From: RGIG3102 sp964369915
GTDB lineage: Bacteria; Bacillota; Clostridia; Oscillospirales; Ruminococcaceae
Assembly (NCBI GenBank): GCA_964369915.1
Contig: CAYJGG010000001.1
Location: 1-64,000 of the forward strand
Direction: 5' to 3'
Length of the DNA: 64,000 bases
Position 1 is the stretch's first letter. Each line of letters opens with the position of its first letter. The notes beneath the pieces are model-generated. The model was not told where the DNA came from and ran no database searches. It saw only the letters and a list, made by a program, of their open reading frames with translations. Of the stretch, positions 1 to 7,776 are shown in pieces. Made by a program: the position numbers and the translations under genes.

Positions 1-19
1 TTATAGGTGAACCATTTTT

Positions 20-1060
20 TTATTTATTTTTTTGATATAAAACCTTACCTGGGCAAACTTTTATTTGATTTCTCCAATAACATTTTGGACAGTATAAGCA
101 TTTCCCTGTGTATTTATCTTCTTTTGCATCATTTGCCCAATTTTGATTGACTAAGGTTGCTCTACATAAACAGACCATATCAACATCTGTTATTTCTAAA
201 ACTTTTTGTGCATCTTGTTTTGAATTAATTCCATTTACAGCAAAAACAGGAATACTAACATTCTTTTTAATCTCCCCTGCTCCATAAATAACATCTTTAA
301 ATTCAAAATTTTCTGGTTTTATTGCATCGGCTTCAAACGAAAACCCAGACGAAACATTTAAAAAATCAATTCCTATTTCTTCAAAGATTTTTGCGTGTTT
401 TATTCCATGATCAATAGTTGGCTCAAATACTCCCATTCTTATTCCTACAATAAAATCTTTTGAAGTATTTTTTCTTATTTCCTTTAAAATATTTTTAACT
501 ATTAAAGTTTTGTCTTTTCCATATTCATCATCTCTTTTATTAACTCTTTCATTTAAAAACTGAGTTAATAAATAGTTATGAGCACCGTGCAATTCAACCC
601 CGTTATATCCTGCTTTATAAGCTCTAATAGCTGCTAAAATATACTTTTCTTCCATTTCTTTAACTTCTTTTAAAGATAATTTTCTAGCTGCTTTATCTTT
701 AAGTGTATATTCATAAGAAGAAACTAAATCTTCACAAGGCGACATAACTCCTGCGTGATGAATTTGAAGAACAACTGTTGAATCTTTAAATAATTCTGCT
801 ATTTTTTTATGTCCTTCAATTTGTCCATCTTCAAAAATCCCTAGCTGATCAAAAGATAGTCTTCCATTTTTATCTATTGCTGTTGCCTCAATTATAACTA
901 ATCCAAACCCACCTTTTGCGTATTCATTATAATGATTAATATTTTTTTGCGTAACATATCCTGTATCATCGCTAAAGCCAAAGCAGACCGCTGGCGGCAC
1001 GCATACACGATTTTTAATTGTCGTGTTTCTTATTTTAAATTCCTCAAATAATTTTTTCAT
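20..1060 (-). CDS. Old Yellow Enzyme-family NADH:flavin oxidoreductase
   Basis: 346 residues from the ATG at 1060; an upstream in-frame start would add 17 residues unlike the family. The protein is an FMN-binding TIM barrel: the N-terminal half carries the usual substrate-side segments and HGAH (about 158-161) is the conserved histidine pair that contacts the substrate. Near the C-terminus C321, C324, C327 and C335 form a Cys-x2-Cys-x2-Cys-x7-Cys set resembling the 4Fe-4S motif of the trimethylamine dehydrogenase branch, but no FAD/NAD domain follows, so an external electron partner is likely. It lies 96 bases downstream of the SirTM gene on the same strand. OYE genes are known members of extended SirTM/macrodomain operons, which is why I link them. 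The substrate cannot be read from the sequence. Confidence 0.85.
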   Translation of the reverse strand: MKKLFEEFKIRNTTIKNRVCVPPAVCFGFSDDTGYVTQKNINHYNEYAKGGFGLVIIEATAIDKNGRLSFDQLGIFEDGQIEGHKKIAELFKDSTVVLQIHHAGVMSPCEDLVSSYEYTLKDKAARKLSLKEVKEMEEKYILAAIRAYKAGYNGVELHGAHNYLLTQFLNERVNKRDDEYGKDKTLIVKNILKEIRKNTSKDFIVGIRMGVFEPTIDHGIKHAKIFEEIGIDFLNVSSGFSFEADAIKPENFEFKDVIYGAGEIKKNVSIPVFAVNGINSKQDAQKVLEITDVDMVCLCRATLVNQNWANDAKEDKYTGKCLYCPKCYWRNQIKVCPGKVLYQKNK

Positions 1061-1156
1061 AATTTTGCCTAGGGTAATCGATATAATCCGAACCAGCCTA
1101 ATATCGGTCACCTTATCCCTTTCTCTGTTTAAAAATCTAATATCAAACTCTTATTT

Positions 1157-2002
1157 TTATATTCCTTTTATATCTAAAACAACCTTTTTAATATCTTCAT
1201 CAATAGAAATAGATTGCTTTAAAATCTCTTTAGGCACTAGAGTTTCGCCTTTATTAATTGTAATAAAATTTGCATTTTTATTATTATATGTTATTTGCCA
1301 AAACGGATATTTTATAATGCTAGGAGTATTCATACCAACGCCAAGCTCTAATAAAACTATATTTTTATCTTTATTTTCATTTAGAAAATTTGAATATCTT
1401 TCACTCGCTTTATACCAGCCATCGTCTTGCACAAAATAGCTATCTTTTCTTAAATTAGGCTCCATATCACCACCACAGACTGGGCAAGATGGAATTAACT
1501 CTTTTGAAACTTTCATATCTTTTTGTTCGTTATACATTTTAGTGATTATTTCTTTATTATCGTAATTTTTATTATGGCAAGCTTTTTTACATTGAAATAA
1601 TCCATAATCGCCTTGTGTATAAAAGATTTTATTTTTTAAAAATCCATTATCTAAAAACATATGATCAACATTAGTTGTTAAAACAAAGTAGTTTTTATTT
1701 TTAACTATTTCTAAAAGAGTTTTATATGTTGTGTTTTCTTGCTCTAAATATCTATTAACAAATATGTGCCTACTCCACCAAGCGAAATACTCTTCTTTAG
1801 TTTCAAAAGGATAAAATCCACCTGAATATATATCGGTTATTCCATATTTTTCATTAAAATCAGAAAAATATTTATAAAATCTTTCACCGGAATAAGTGTG
1901 TCCAGCAGAGGAAGAAAGTCCTGCACCTGCACCGATTAAAACAGCATCTGCTCTTTGTATTTTTTCATTTATAAAATTTAATTTATCTAAGTAATCTTTC
2001 AT
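1157..2002 (-). CDS. SirTM-class sirtuin, probable protein ADP-ribosyltransferase
   Basis: 281 residues from the ATG at 2002, chosen because AAGGA lies 5-6 bases upstream; a longer frame would add ten residues. The Rossmann motif GAGAGLSSSAG (about 24-34) is the sirtuin NAD site, TTNVDH carries Asn111, and where deacylating sirtuins have the catalytic His this protein has Gln130 (TQGDYG). The 19-residue spacing between Asn and Gln matches the pair described in SirTM enzymes, which ADP-ribosylate lipoylated carrier proteins instead of deacylating. Four cysteines (138, 142, 173, 176) make the zinc module. The start overlaps the end of the macrodomain gene by 20 bases, so the two are translationally linked. 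No GcvH-L carrier or lipoate ligase is visible; they could lie left of the window or be absent. Confidence 0.85.
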   Translation of the reverse strand: MKDYLDKLNFINEKIQRADAVLIGAGAGLSSSAGHTYSGERFYKYFSDFNEKYGITDIYSGGFYPFETKEEYFAWWSRHIFVNRYLEQENTTYKTLLEIVKNKNYFVLTTNVDHMFLDNGFLKNKIFYTQGDYGLFQCKKACHNKNYDNKEIITKMYNEQKDMKVSKELIPSCPVCGGDMEPNLRKDSYFVQDDGWYKASERYSNFLNENKDKNIVLLELGVGMNTPSIIKYPFWQITYNNKNANFITINKGETLVPKEILKQSISIDEDIKKVVLDIKGI

Positions 2003-2762
2003 AAATATCCTTATCAATATCTTTAAAAACATTAAACACTACTTTTTTAATATTAGTATTTTTATTTTCATTTAAATAATCGCTAACTGTTTTTACAGCA
2101 ATTTTTGCAGCTAATTCATTTGGAAATCTAAATTCCCCTGTTGATATACAGCAAAATGCTATTGAATTTAGCTTATTTTTATCTGCTAATTTTAAACATT
2201 CTATATAACTTGAAGCTAGCAATTTTTTATGTTTTTCAGTTACTTCGCTGTAAATAATTGGTCCTACTGTATGTAGAATAAATTTTGAAGGAAGATTATA
2301 AGCCTTTGTTATTTTTGCTTTTCCTGTTTCTTCTTCTTGATTTTGTATTTGCATAAATTTATTGCATTCAATCCTTAACTCAATGCCTGAATAAGTGTGG
2401 ATAACATTATCTATACAATTATGATTTGGATAAAAACATCCAAGCATTCCGCTATTTGCAGCATTAACAATAGCATCAACTTTTAAACTGGTTATATCCC
2501 CTTGCCAAAGAATTATTTTCTCTTTAATTTCTTTTAAATCATTAATATCAGTAATTTCTTTCTCATTTAATATTTCTTTTAGATATTCATCTTGAATTTT
2601 AATAAAATCATTTTGTATCTCGTTTGGTTTTCTTATATTTAAAAGTGCACGAAAAAGCCTAAACTGATTTTCTTCATCGCTTGGAATCTCTTGATTTTTG
2701 TATTTTTCATCTTCATTTAATAAATATTTTATTAAATATAAGAGTTTTTCTTCTTTAGTCAT
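1983..2762 (-). CDS. Zinc-dependent macrodomain ADP-ribosyl hydrolase
   Basis: 259 residues from the ATG at 2762, which sits 8 bases after AGAGGG; a GTG three codons upstream is too close to that site. The first 80 residues are helical; the macrodomain follows with the ADP-ribose loop GDIT, VDAIVNAAN and the segment LGCFYPNHNCIDN, in which two Cys and one His (about C109, H114, C116) fit the zinc ligands of the Zn-macro class. The class is known to remove ADP-ribose placed by the partner SirTM. First gene of the unit macrodomain-SirTM-OYE. The role as eraser opposite the overlapping SirTM gene is inference from family and context. Confidence 0.88.
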   Translation of the reverse strand: MTKEEKLLYLIKYLLNEDEKYKNQEIPSDEENQFRLFRALLNIRKPNEIQNDFIKIQDEYLKEILNEKEITDINDLKEIKEKIILWQGDITSLKVDAIVNAANSGMLGCFYPNHNCIDNVIHTYSGIELRIECNKFMQIQNQEEETGKAKITKAYNLPSKFILHTVGPIIYSEVTEKHKKLLASSYIECLKLADKNKLNSIAFCCISTGEFRFPNELAAKIAVKTVSDYLNENKNTNIKKVVFNVFKDIDKDIYERLLR

Positions 2763-2775
2763 GTTATTCACCCTC

Positions 2776-2804
2776 TTTACACTTCTTTTAAGTTATATTA
2801 TACT
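2776..2804 (+). promoter_or_regulatory. Sigma-A-type promoter of the gene at 2855
   Basis: TTTACA at 2776-2781 and TATACT at 2799-2804 are separated by exactly 17 bases, close to consensus. Transcription would start near 2811, giving a leader of about 45 bases. It lies just upstream of the divergent macrodomain gene. Confidence 0.6.
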
Positions 2805-2854
2805 ATATACACATATTAATGTAAAATATAATTTATGGGTTTAAGTCAAAGGAG

Positions 2855-3595
2855 ATGATTAAAATAGACATAAATAAATTTAATTCGGCAAAAGAAAAGA
2901 TATTGAGTAAAGTAAATTTAAGAAGTAGTATCGGTGTTTTATCTGAAAAAAGCGTACATAGTGTTTTAAAAGAGTATCTATTTTTGCCAAACTACTATCT
3001 TGAATATAAACTCGATAAAAAAATTGCCGATATATTTACAGGTAAAAAAATCATTGAAATTCAAAGCAAAAATTTTGATAAATTAAAGTCTAAATTAGAT
3101 TTATTTTTAATATCATATCCTGTTTTAGTTGTTTATCCTGTAATAACTTTAAAAAACATTATAACAATAAGCGAAGAAACTGGTGAAATTTTAAGAGAAA
3201 AGAAATCTCCTAAAAAAGGTAGTATTTACGATATATTTAATGAATTTTATAAGATTAAACCCTTATTATTAAATAAAAATCTCAGTTTTCATATTATTGA
3301 AATTACTGCTAATGAATATCGATTAGATTTAATGAAAAAAAAGTTTAGAAAAACTCATAAAAAACTTGATATTATCCCTAATGAATTAATTAATGAAACT
3401 TACATTTCTTCTTTAGACGATATAAAAAAATTACTTCCTAATGATTTAATTGATAATTTCACTAGTAAAGAATTATCTAAATCTTTAAAAATAAATCTAA
3501 AAACAGCTCAAAACATGCTGAATGTTTTGTTTTATTTAGAAATTGTATCACGAACTGGTAAAATAAAAAACAGTTATACTTATACTATTAAATAA
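2855..3595 (+). CDS. Uncharacterised protein: putative PD-(D/E)XK-like fold plus winged helix
   Basis: 246 residues with no family I can name. The N-terminal half has a helix with E31/H35, then a beta hairpin with E50, D59 (ADI) and E68-x-Q70 (IIEIQ), an order of acidic residues resembling PD-(D/E)XK nuclease folds (usual Lys replaced by Gln). The last 50 residues look like a winged helix-turn-helix (FTSKELSKSL, then a recognition-like helix and wing). A DNA-binding nuclease or regulator is possible, but this is inference. The start is odd: GGAG at 2851-2854 touches the ATG with no spacer. Initiation may instead use ATT at 2858 or ATA at 2864, or be coupled to a 7-codon frame (2835-2858) whose TGA overlaps the ATG. 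Confidence 0.7.
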   Translation: MIKIDINKFNSAKEKILSKVNLRSSIGVLSEKSVHSVLKEYLFLPNYYLEYKLDKKIADIFTGKKIIEIQSKNFDKLKSKLDLFLISYPVLVVYPVITLKNIITISEETGEILREKKSPKKGSIYDIFNEFYKIKPLLLNKNLSFHIIEITANEYRLDLMKKKFRKTHKKLDIIPNELINETYISSLDDIKKLLPNDLIDNFTSKELSKSLKINLKTAQNMLNVLFYLEIVSRTGKIKNSYTYTIK

Positions 3596-3648
3596 TCTTT
3601 TATTACTAGTTTTTCAATATTACAAATTTATCTTTGGATATTATTTCA

Positions 3649-3688
3649 CATAAATTAAAAGCACTCAAATGAGTGCTTTTAATTTATG
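3649..3688. terminator. Bidirectional terminator, convergent genes
   Basis: Perfect 18-base inverted repeat around the loop AAAT, with GCACTC/GAGTGC at the top and A/T-rich flanks giving a U-run in both directions. It separates the convergent genes ending at 3595 and 3698. Confidence 0.85.
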
Positions 3689-3697
3689 AAAAAACTT

Positions 3698-4969
3698 TTA
3701 TTCTCGATTTGCGAGTTTAAGATTTAATACTAATTCTTCATAACCATTATTATTAGGTCTTTGCAGAGTTATCGAAACTTCTGTGCCTGCTTTATAATAA
3801 GATAAGGTTTCAGCTAAGTCATCTGAGCCTGAAATTTCATATCCATCAACACCAGTGATTATATCTTTTTCTTGTATTCCTGCATCGCTAGCAGGAGTAT
3901 TTTGTTCTACACCTTGAACATATGCTCCAATTGGAACATTATAGCTTTGTGCTATTTCTGCATCAACAGTTGAAGTGTATACACCAAGATAGCCTTTTTC
4001 TTCTTCTGCCACTTTATCTGGTAGTTCTATTAATTCGTTTATTAAGGCTTGAACATCGCTTATAGGAATAGCATATCCAATGCCCTCAACGTCTGTTTGA
4101 GCTGTTTTTGCTGTGTTTATTCCTATTAATTCGCCATTCATATTTAAAAGAGCACCGCCACTATTACCTGGATTTATAGCTGCGTCTGTTTGTATCATAT
4201 TAACAGAGTAGTTGTTTTCTAAAACTACTGGCCTATCTAAAGCACTAACATATCCACTTGTTACTGATAATCCATAGCCTAGTGCATTTCCTATTGCGAC
4301 AACTTGTTCACCTATAACTATTTCCTTTGAATCTCCCATTGGAACAACAGCTATATTATTTAAAGTTTCGCTATCTATATCTTCTTTATTAACAGATAAT
4401 ACTGCTATATCATTACTACTTTCTCCGCCTTTATACTCTGCTACAACTGACACACCATTAAAAAATTCAACTTGCAATTCTACGCTATTTTCGACAACGT
4501 GATAATTTGTTGCAATAAATATTTCTTCCTCTGTTTCTTGTACTATAATGCCAGAGCCTGAAGATGCAGATTCTTGATATGCATTACCAAACATAGATTG
4601 CACAACCTGAACTCCATTATTTACAATGGAAACCATTGAATTTGTTGATTTTTCTGCAACTTGTGAAACAGTTAAATCATTGCTCATATTAGTCGTTGTA
4701 ATACTATTAGATTGATTATTTGCTGTATCTGCTTGAGCTATAATTTGTGTTTCTTCATTTTGTTCGTTTAAAAATTCATTAACTCCATAAAAAGAGCCAC
4801 CAGCTACAACTCCAAAAACAGCAGCACTAGTTAATAATGCAATACTTCTTTTTAAAAAGCTTTTATTTTTTTTGATTCTCTTTGTATTGATTTCTGGGCT
4901 ATTTAATTCAGTTTCTGTTTTTGTGTAAACAGTTTCATAGTTTTGATTTTGATTATAATTGTATTCCAT
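3698..4969 (-). CDS. htrA: HtrA/DegP-family membrane-anchored serine protease
   Basis: 423 residues. A long Lys/Asn-rich cytosolic N-terminus leads to one membrane helix (about 42-64), then a trypsin-like domain outside with triad His157 (TNYHVV), Asp187 (SNDIAV) and Ser270 (NPGNSGGA), and a single C-terminal PDZ domain (about 325-415). This is the standard layout of Gram-positive HtrA, a quality-control protease and chaperone for misfolded exported proteins. It is divergent from an OmpR-type two-component system, as with B. subtilis CssRS and its htrA targets. A box matching the one before the regulator gene lies 18 bases upstream of this gene's -10, so induction by that system on secretion stress is a fair inference. 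Confidence 0.95.
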   Translation of the reverse strand: MEYNYNQNQNYETVYTKTETELNSPEINTKRIKKNKSFLKRSIALLTSAAVFGVVAGGSFYGVNEFLNEQNEETQIIAQADTANNQSNSITTTNMSNDLTVSQVAEKSTNSMVSIVNNGVQVVQSMFGNAYQESASSGSGIIVQETEEEIFIATNYHVVENSVELQVEFFNGVSVVAEYKGGESSNDIAVLSVNKEDIDSETLNNIAVVPMGDSKEIVIGEQVVAIGNALGYGLSVTSGYVSALDRPVVLENNYSVNMIQTDAAINPGNSGGALLNMNGELIGINTAKTAQTDVEGIGYAIPISDVQALINELIELPDKVAEEEKGYLGVYTSTVDAEIAQSYNVPIGAYVQGVEQNTPASDAGIQEKDIITGVDGYEISGSDDLAETLSYYKAGTEVSITLQRPNNNGYEELVLNLKLANRE

Positions 4970-5028
4970 AATAATTCCCTTTCTATTTATAGTAAATTAT
5001 ATTTTTTAGTTTTGATTGGTATGCTATT

Positions 5029-5062
5029 AGTTTAGTATTTTATTTTGATACAATTGTGATGT
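5029..5062 (-). promoter_or_regulatory. htrA promoter with putative response-regulator box
   Basis: On the minus strand the box ACATCACAAT (5062-5053) is followed after exactly 18 bases by a -10-like TAAACT (5034-5029). Within the box ACATCA and a second, weaker half-site GTATCA start 11 bases apart, the layout of OmpR-family tandem sites. The divergent regulator promoter has the same box at the same distance. Confidence 0.5.
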
Positions 5063-5099
5063 AAAATATCATTTTTGTGTAACTAATGTGAAGAAAAAA

Positions 5100-5133
5100 A
5101 CATCACAATTACATCATTTTTTACTGATATAAT
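5100..5133 (+). promoter_or_regulatory. Two-component operon promoter with response-regulator box
   Basis: ACATCACAAT (5100-5109), with the half-site ACATCA repeated at 5100 and 5111 (11-base step), then 18 bases, then a perfect TATAAT (5128-5133). There is no good -35 hexamer and the box sits where one should be, as expected for activator-dependent transcription. It is the mirror image of the box at 5053-5062 before htrA. Confidence 0.55.
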
Positions 5134-5168
5134 TTAAATAATATACATAATAGTAAAGGATAAAATAT

Positions 5169-5852
5169 ATGATTAATAATAAGATTTGTATTTTAATAGT
5201 TGATGATGAAACACGTATGCTTAGAGGATTAAAAGATTTTCTAGTTGCCAATAAATATCATATTCTAATAGCTGAAAATGGACAAGAAGCACTTGATATA
5301 TTCTATGAAAACAATAATATAATCGATTTAATCTTACTCGATGTTATGATGCCTATTTTAAATGGATACGATGTTTTAAAAGATATTAGAGCTAATAAAA
5401 ATTCTGTTCCTGTAATCATGCTGACAGCTTTAGGTGAAGAATTTTCGCAGTTATCTGGATTTGAAAAAGGTGCTGATGATTATATAGTAAAACCTTATTC
5501 TTTATCAATTCTTTTAGCTAGGATTGAAGCTGTTTTAAAAAGAAGTGGAAAAACTGAAGCTGGCGATATAATTTTAGAGAATTTAAAAATAAATTCTAGT
5601 AAAAGAATGTTTTTTTTAGATGATACAGAGATAGATTTAACAAAACGTGAATTTGATTTATTATTATTTTTAATGAATAATCAAACCCGAATTTTTTCAA
5701 GAGAACAACTATTAAATTCTGTTTGGGGATATGATTTTGATGGAGATTTTAGAACTGTTGACACTCATATAAAGCAAATTAGAATAAAATTACTAGATAG
5801 CGCAAAATATATTAAAACAGTTCATGGTGTAGGCTATAAATTAGAGGTTTAA
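5169..5852 (+). CDS. OmpR/PhoB-family response regulator
   Basis: 227 residues. An N-terminal receiver domain has the acidic pocket at D12-D13, the phospho-acceptor Asp58 (LLDVMMP), the conserved Thr (MLTA) and Lys (VKPYS). The C-terminal winged helix (about 130-227) shows the family signatures LTKREFDLL and a terminal TVHGVGYKLE. Next comes the sensor kinase after 5 bases, so the two form one operon. The conserved boxes in the htrA/regulator intergenic region make HtrA its most likely target, with autoregulation; compare CssR, though orthology cannot be shown here. Confidence 0.95.
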   Translation: MINNKICILIVDDETRMLRGLKDFLVANKYHILIAENGQEALDIFYENNNIIDLILLDVMMPILNGYDVLKDIRANKNSVPVIMLTALGEEFSQLSGFEKGADDYIVKPYSLSILLARIEAVLKRSGKTEAGDIILENLKINSSKRMFFLDDTEIDLTKREFDLLLFLMNNQTRIFSREQLLNSVWGYDFDGDFRTVDTHIKQIRIKLLDSAKYIKTVHGVGYKLEV

Positions 5853-5857
5853 AATAA

Positions 5858-7300
5858 ATGAAATTAACAATTAAAAATAAAATACTTTTTGGTTTTTCAG
5901 GGCTTATTTTACTAAGCCTTGTTTTTCAGATTGTGTTTTATTCATTTTTTGCAAATTCTTTATATAAAGATTATAAAGAAGATTTAATGCTAGAAGCTTT
6001 TTATGAAATAGAAAAAAACTTTGATGGAACGTATGAAAGTATAAGCGATACCACTAGCAATATAGAAAATAATGAAAACGTTAGAATTGAAATTTCTACT
6101 GCTAATAGGGTTTTGTATATAACAGAGCAAAAGTATTTTTCAAATGAGTATCAGTTTTTACCAAGTTTACTAATTACTTTTTCTGATGATGAATATTTAG
6201 AAAAACCTGCTGTTTTTGAATTCCCTGAAAATGAAGAAGAAAATAGTTTCACTTATTTAGTTGGCAAAATCAAGTATTTAGAGCAAGATATTTTTATTAG
6301 TATGCAAGTGGCAACTCAATCTATACAAAGTGCAGCTGATTTTTTTACTAATATAACAATTTGGATTTCCTTTTTTATTGCTATCATAGGCGCTATTTTA
6401 TCTTTAAGGATTTCAAAAAGTATAACTAGCCCTATCGAAGAAATCGAAAAAGTTTCTTTTGATTTAGCAAATCTTAACTTTTCAAAATTTGCAAATGAAG
6501 ATATTAAAATTTTAGAAATTAAAAGCCTTGCTAGCAGTATAAATATAATGTCAAAAAGATTAAATGAAAATATTATTAATCTAAATACTGCAAATCAAAA
6601 ATTACAAAAAGAATCTGAATATCAAAAAAATCTTGAAAAAATGCGACGCGAATTTGTTGCAAATGTTTCGCATGAAATGAAAACTCCTCTTGCTGTTCTA
6701 AGTATGTATTCGCAAAATTTAAAAGAAGATATACCAGGAATTGATAAAACATTTTATTATGATACCATTATAGAAGAAGTTTCACGAATTGATAAAATGG
6801 TGCGAGATTTACTTGATATGTCGAATTTAGAAAATGGATTATCAAAATTAAATATTGAAGATTTTGATTTTTCAAAAAGTACTCTTTACGAAATTGAAAA
6901 ACTAAAACCTATTTTAAAAGACTATAATTTAATAACTAATATTGAAGATGATATTTGTATTAAAGGCGATAAAAATTATCTTTCTCAAGCAATGAATAAT
7001 TATATAACTAACGCTATAACTCATACTGAAAATGGGGGCATTATTAAAATTTCTTTAATTAAAGAAGATAATAAAGCTATATTCTCTGTTTTTAACGAGG
7101 GTAATAATATCTTAGATGAAGATTTACAAAAAATTTGGCAAAGTTTTTTTAAATCCGATAAATCAAGAACAAGAAAAGATAACACAAACGTTGGCCTTGG
7201 ATTATATATAGTTAAAACTATTATTGAAAATCATTATGGTGAGTATAAAGCTATAAATAAAGAAAATGGAGTTGAATTTATTTTCTCAGTGCCTATTTAA
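5858..7300 (+). CDS. Membrane sensor histidine kinase
   Basis: 480 residues. Two membrane helices (about 10-32 and 164-184) bracket an extracytoplasmic sensor region of about 130 residues. A HAMP linker follows (about 185-240), then the HisKA dimerisation domain with phospho-acceptor His272 (VSHEMKTP) and the HATPase domain with N-box (YITNAITHTENGG) and G-box (GLGLYIV). It would phosphorylate the regulator encoded just upstream. Given HtrA next door, the signal is probably envelope or secretion stress, which is inference. No pseudokinase features are visible. Confidence 0.95.
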   Translation: MKLTIKNKILFGFSGLILLSLVFQIVFYSFFANSLYKDYKEDLMLEAFYEIEKNFDGTYESISDTTSNIENNENVRIEISTANRVLYITEQKYFSNEYQFLPSLLITFSDDEYLEKPAVFEFPENEEENSFTYLVGKIKYLEQDIFISMQVATQSIQSAADFFTNITIWISFFIAIIGAILSLRISKSITSPIEEIEKVSFDLANLNFSKFANEDIKILEIKSLASSINIMSKRLNENIINLNTANQKLQKESEYQKNLEKMRREFVANVSHEMKTPLAVLSMYSQNLKEDIPGIDKTFYYDTIIEEVSRIDKMVRDLLDMSNLENGLSKLNIEDFDFSKSTLYEIEKLKPILKDYNLITNIEDDICIKGDKNYLSQAMNNYITNAITHTENGGIIKISLIKEDNKAIFSVFNEGNNILDEDLQKIWQSFFKSDKSRTRKDNTNVGLGLYIVKTIIENHYGEYKAINKENGVEFIFSVPI

Positions 7301-7356
7301 ATTTATATTAATATATGATAAAATAAATTTAAAATATATAAAGGATGGGTATTGTT

Positions 7357-7527
7357 ATGGAAAGATGCGAATATATCGTTGAAGATATTAAAGGCGACTA
7401 CGCTTATTTAAAAAGAGTTGATAAAGAAAGCGGAGATTTATTTATGATTGCAATGGCTTTACTTCCTATGGAAATTAATATTGGCACAAAACTACTATAT
7501 GAAAATTTAGAATACTCTATAATATAA
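7357..7527 (+). CDS. Small DUF3006-like protein
   Basis: 56 residues from the ATG at 7357, which is 8 bases after AAGGATGGG; an ATG at 7345 lies inside that binding site. The pattern (an I-V-E-D-I-x-G-D-Y-A-Y-L start, an acidic turn, ALLP and a closing strand) resembles DUF3006, small beta-rich proteins of unknown function found singly in Firmicutes. It follows the kinase by 56 bases and ends at a strong terminator, so it may be the last gene of the two-component operon. Confidence 0.65.
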   Translation: MERCEYIVEDIKGDYAYLKRVDKESGDLFMIAMALLPMEINIGTKLLYENLEYSII

Positions 7528-7528
7528 T

Positions 7529-7564
7529 AAAAAGCTGAAAACTAAAATTAGTTTTCAGCTTTTT
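7529..7564. terminator. Bidirectional terminator
   Basis: Perfect 17-base arms (7529-7545 and 7548-7564, core AGCTGAAAACTAA) with a two-base centre and U-runs on both strands, between the convergent genes ending at 7527 and 7568. Confidence 0.9.
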
Positions 7565-7567
7565 ATT

Positions 7568-7774
7568 TTAATCAAATTCTGGAATAAATTCATCAGCTTC
7601 TAAATCTTCTGGTGTATATTTTCCGCTTTTAATTCTTTGTTTTACGCATTGTGATAATAAGTATTCTATTTGTCCGTTAATACTTCTAAAATCATCATTT
7701 GCCCATGAAGCAACTGCTTTGTATAGAGATGGAGAGAGTCTTAATGGTATTTGTTTTTTATCTTTATCTGCCAT
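7568..7774 (-). CDS. Arc-like ribbon-helix-helix DNA-binding protein
   Basis: 68 residues. A short basic N-terminus and the strand QIPLRL are followed by two helices with SPSLYKAVASWAND and INGQIEYLL, the pattern of ribbon-helix-helix proteins of the Arc type that dimerise through the strand to contact DNA. The gene starts 2 bases after the SPFH gene ends, a pairing common in Firmicutes. Evenly phased direct repeats lie over the operon promoter (8838-8879), so it probably represses its own operon. It could alternatively be an antitoxin-like RHH, but no toxin gene is adjacent. Confidence 0.8.
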   Translation of the reverse strand: MADKDKKQIPLRLSPSLYKAVASWANDDFRSINGQIEYLLSQCVKQRIKSGKYTPEDLEADEFIPEFD

Positions 7775-7776
7775 AA

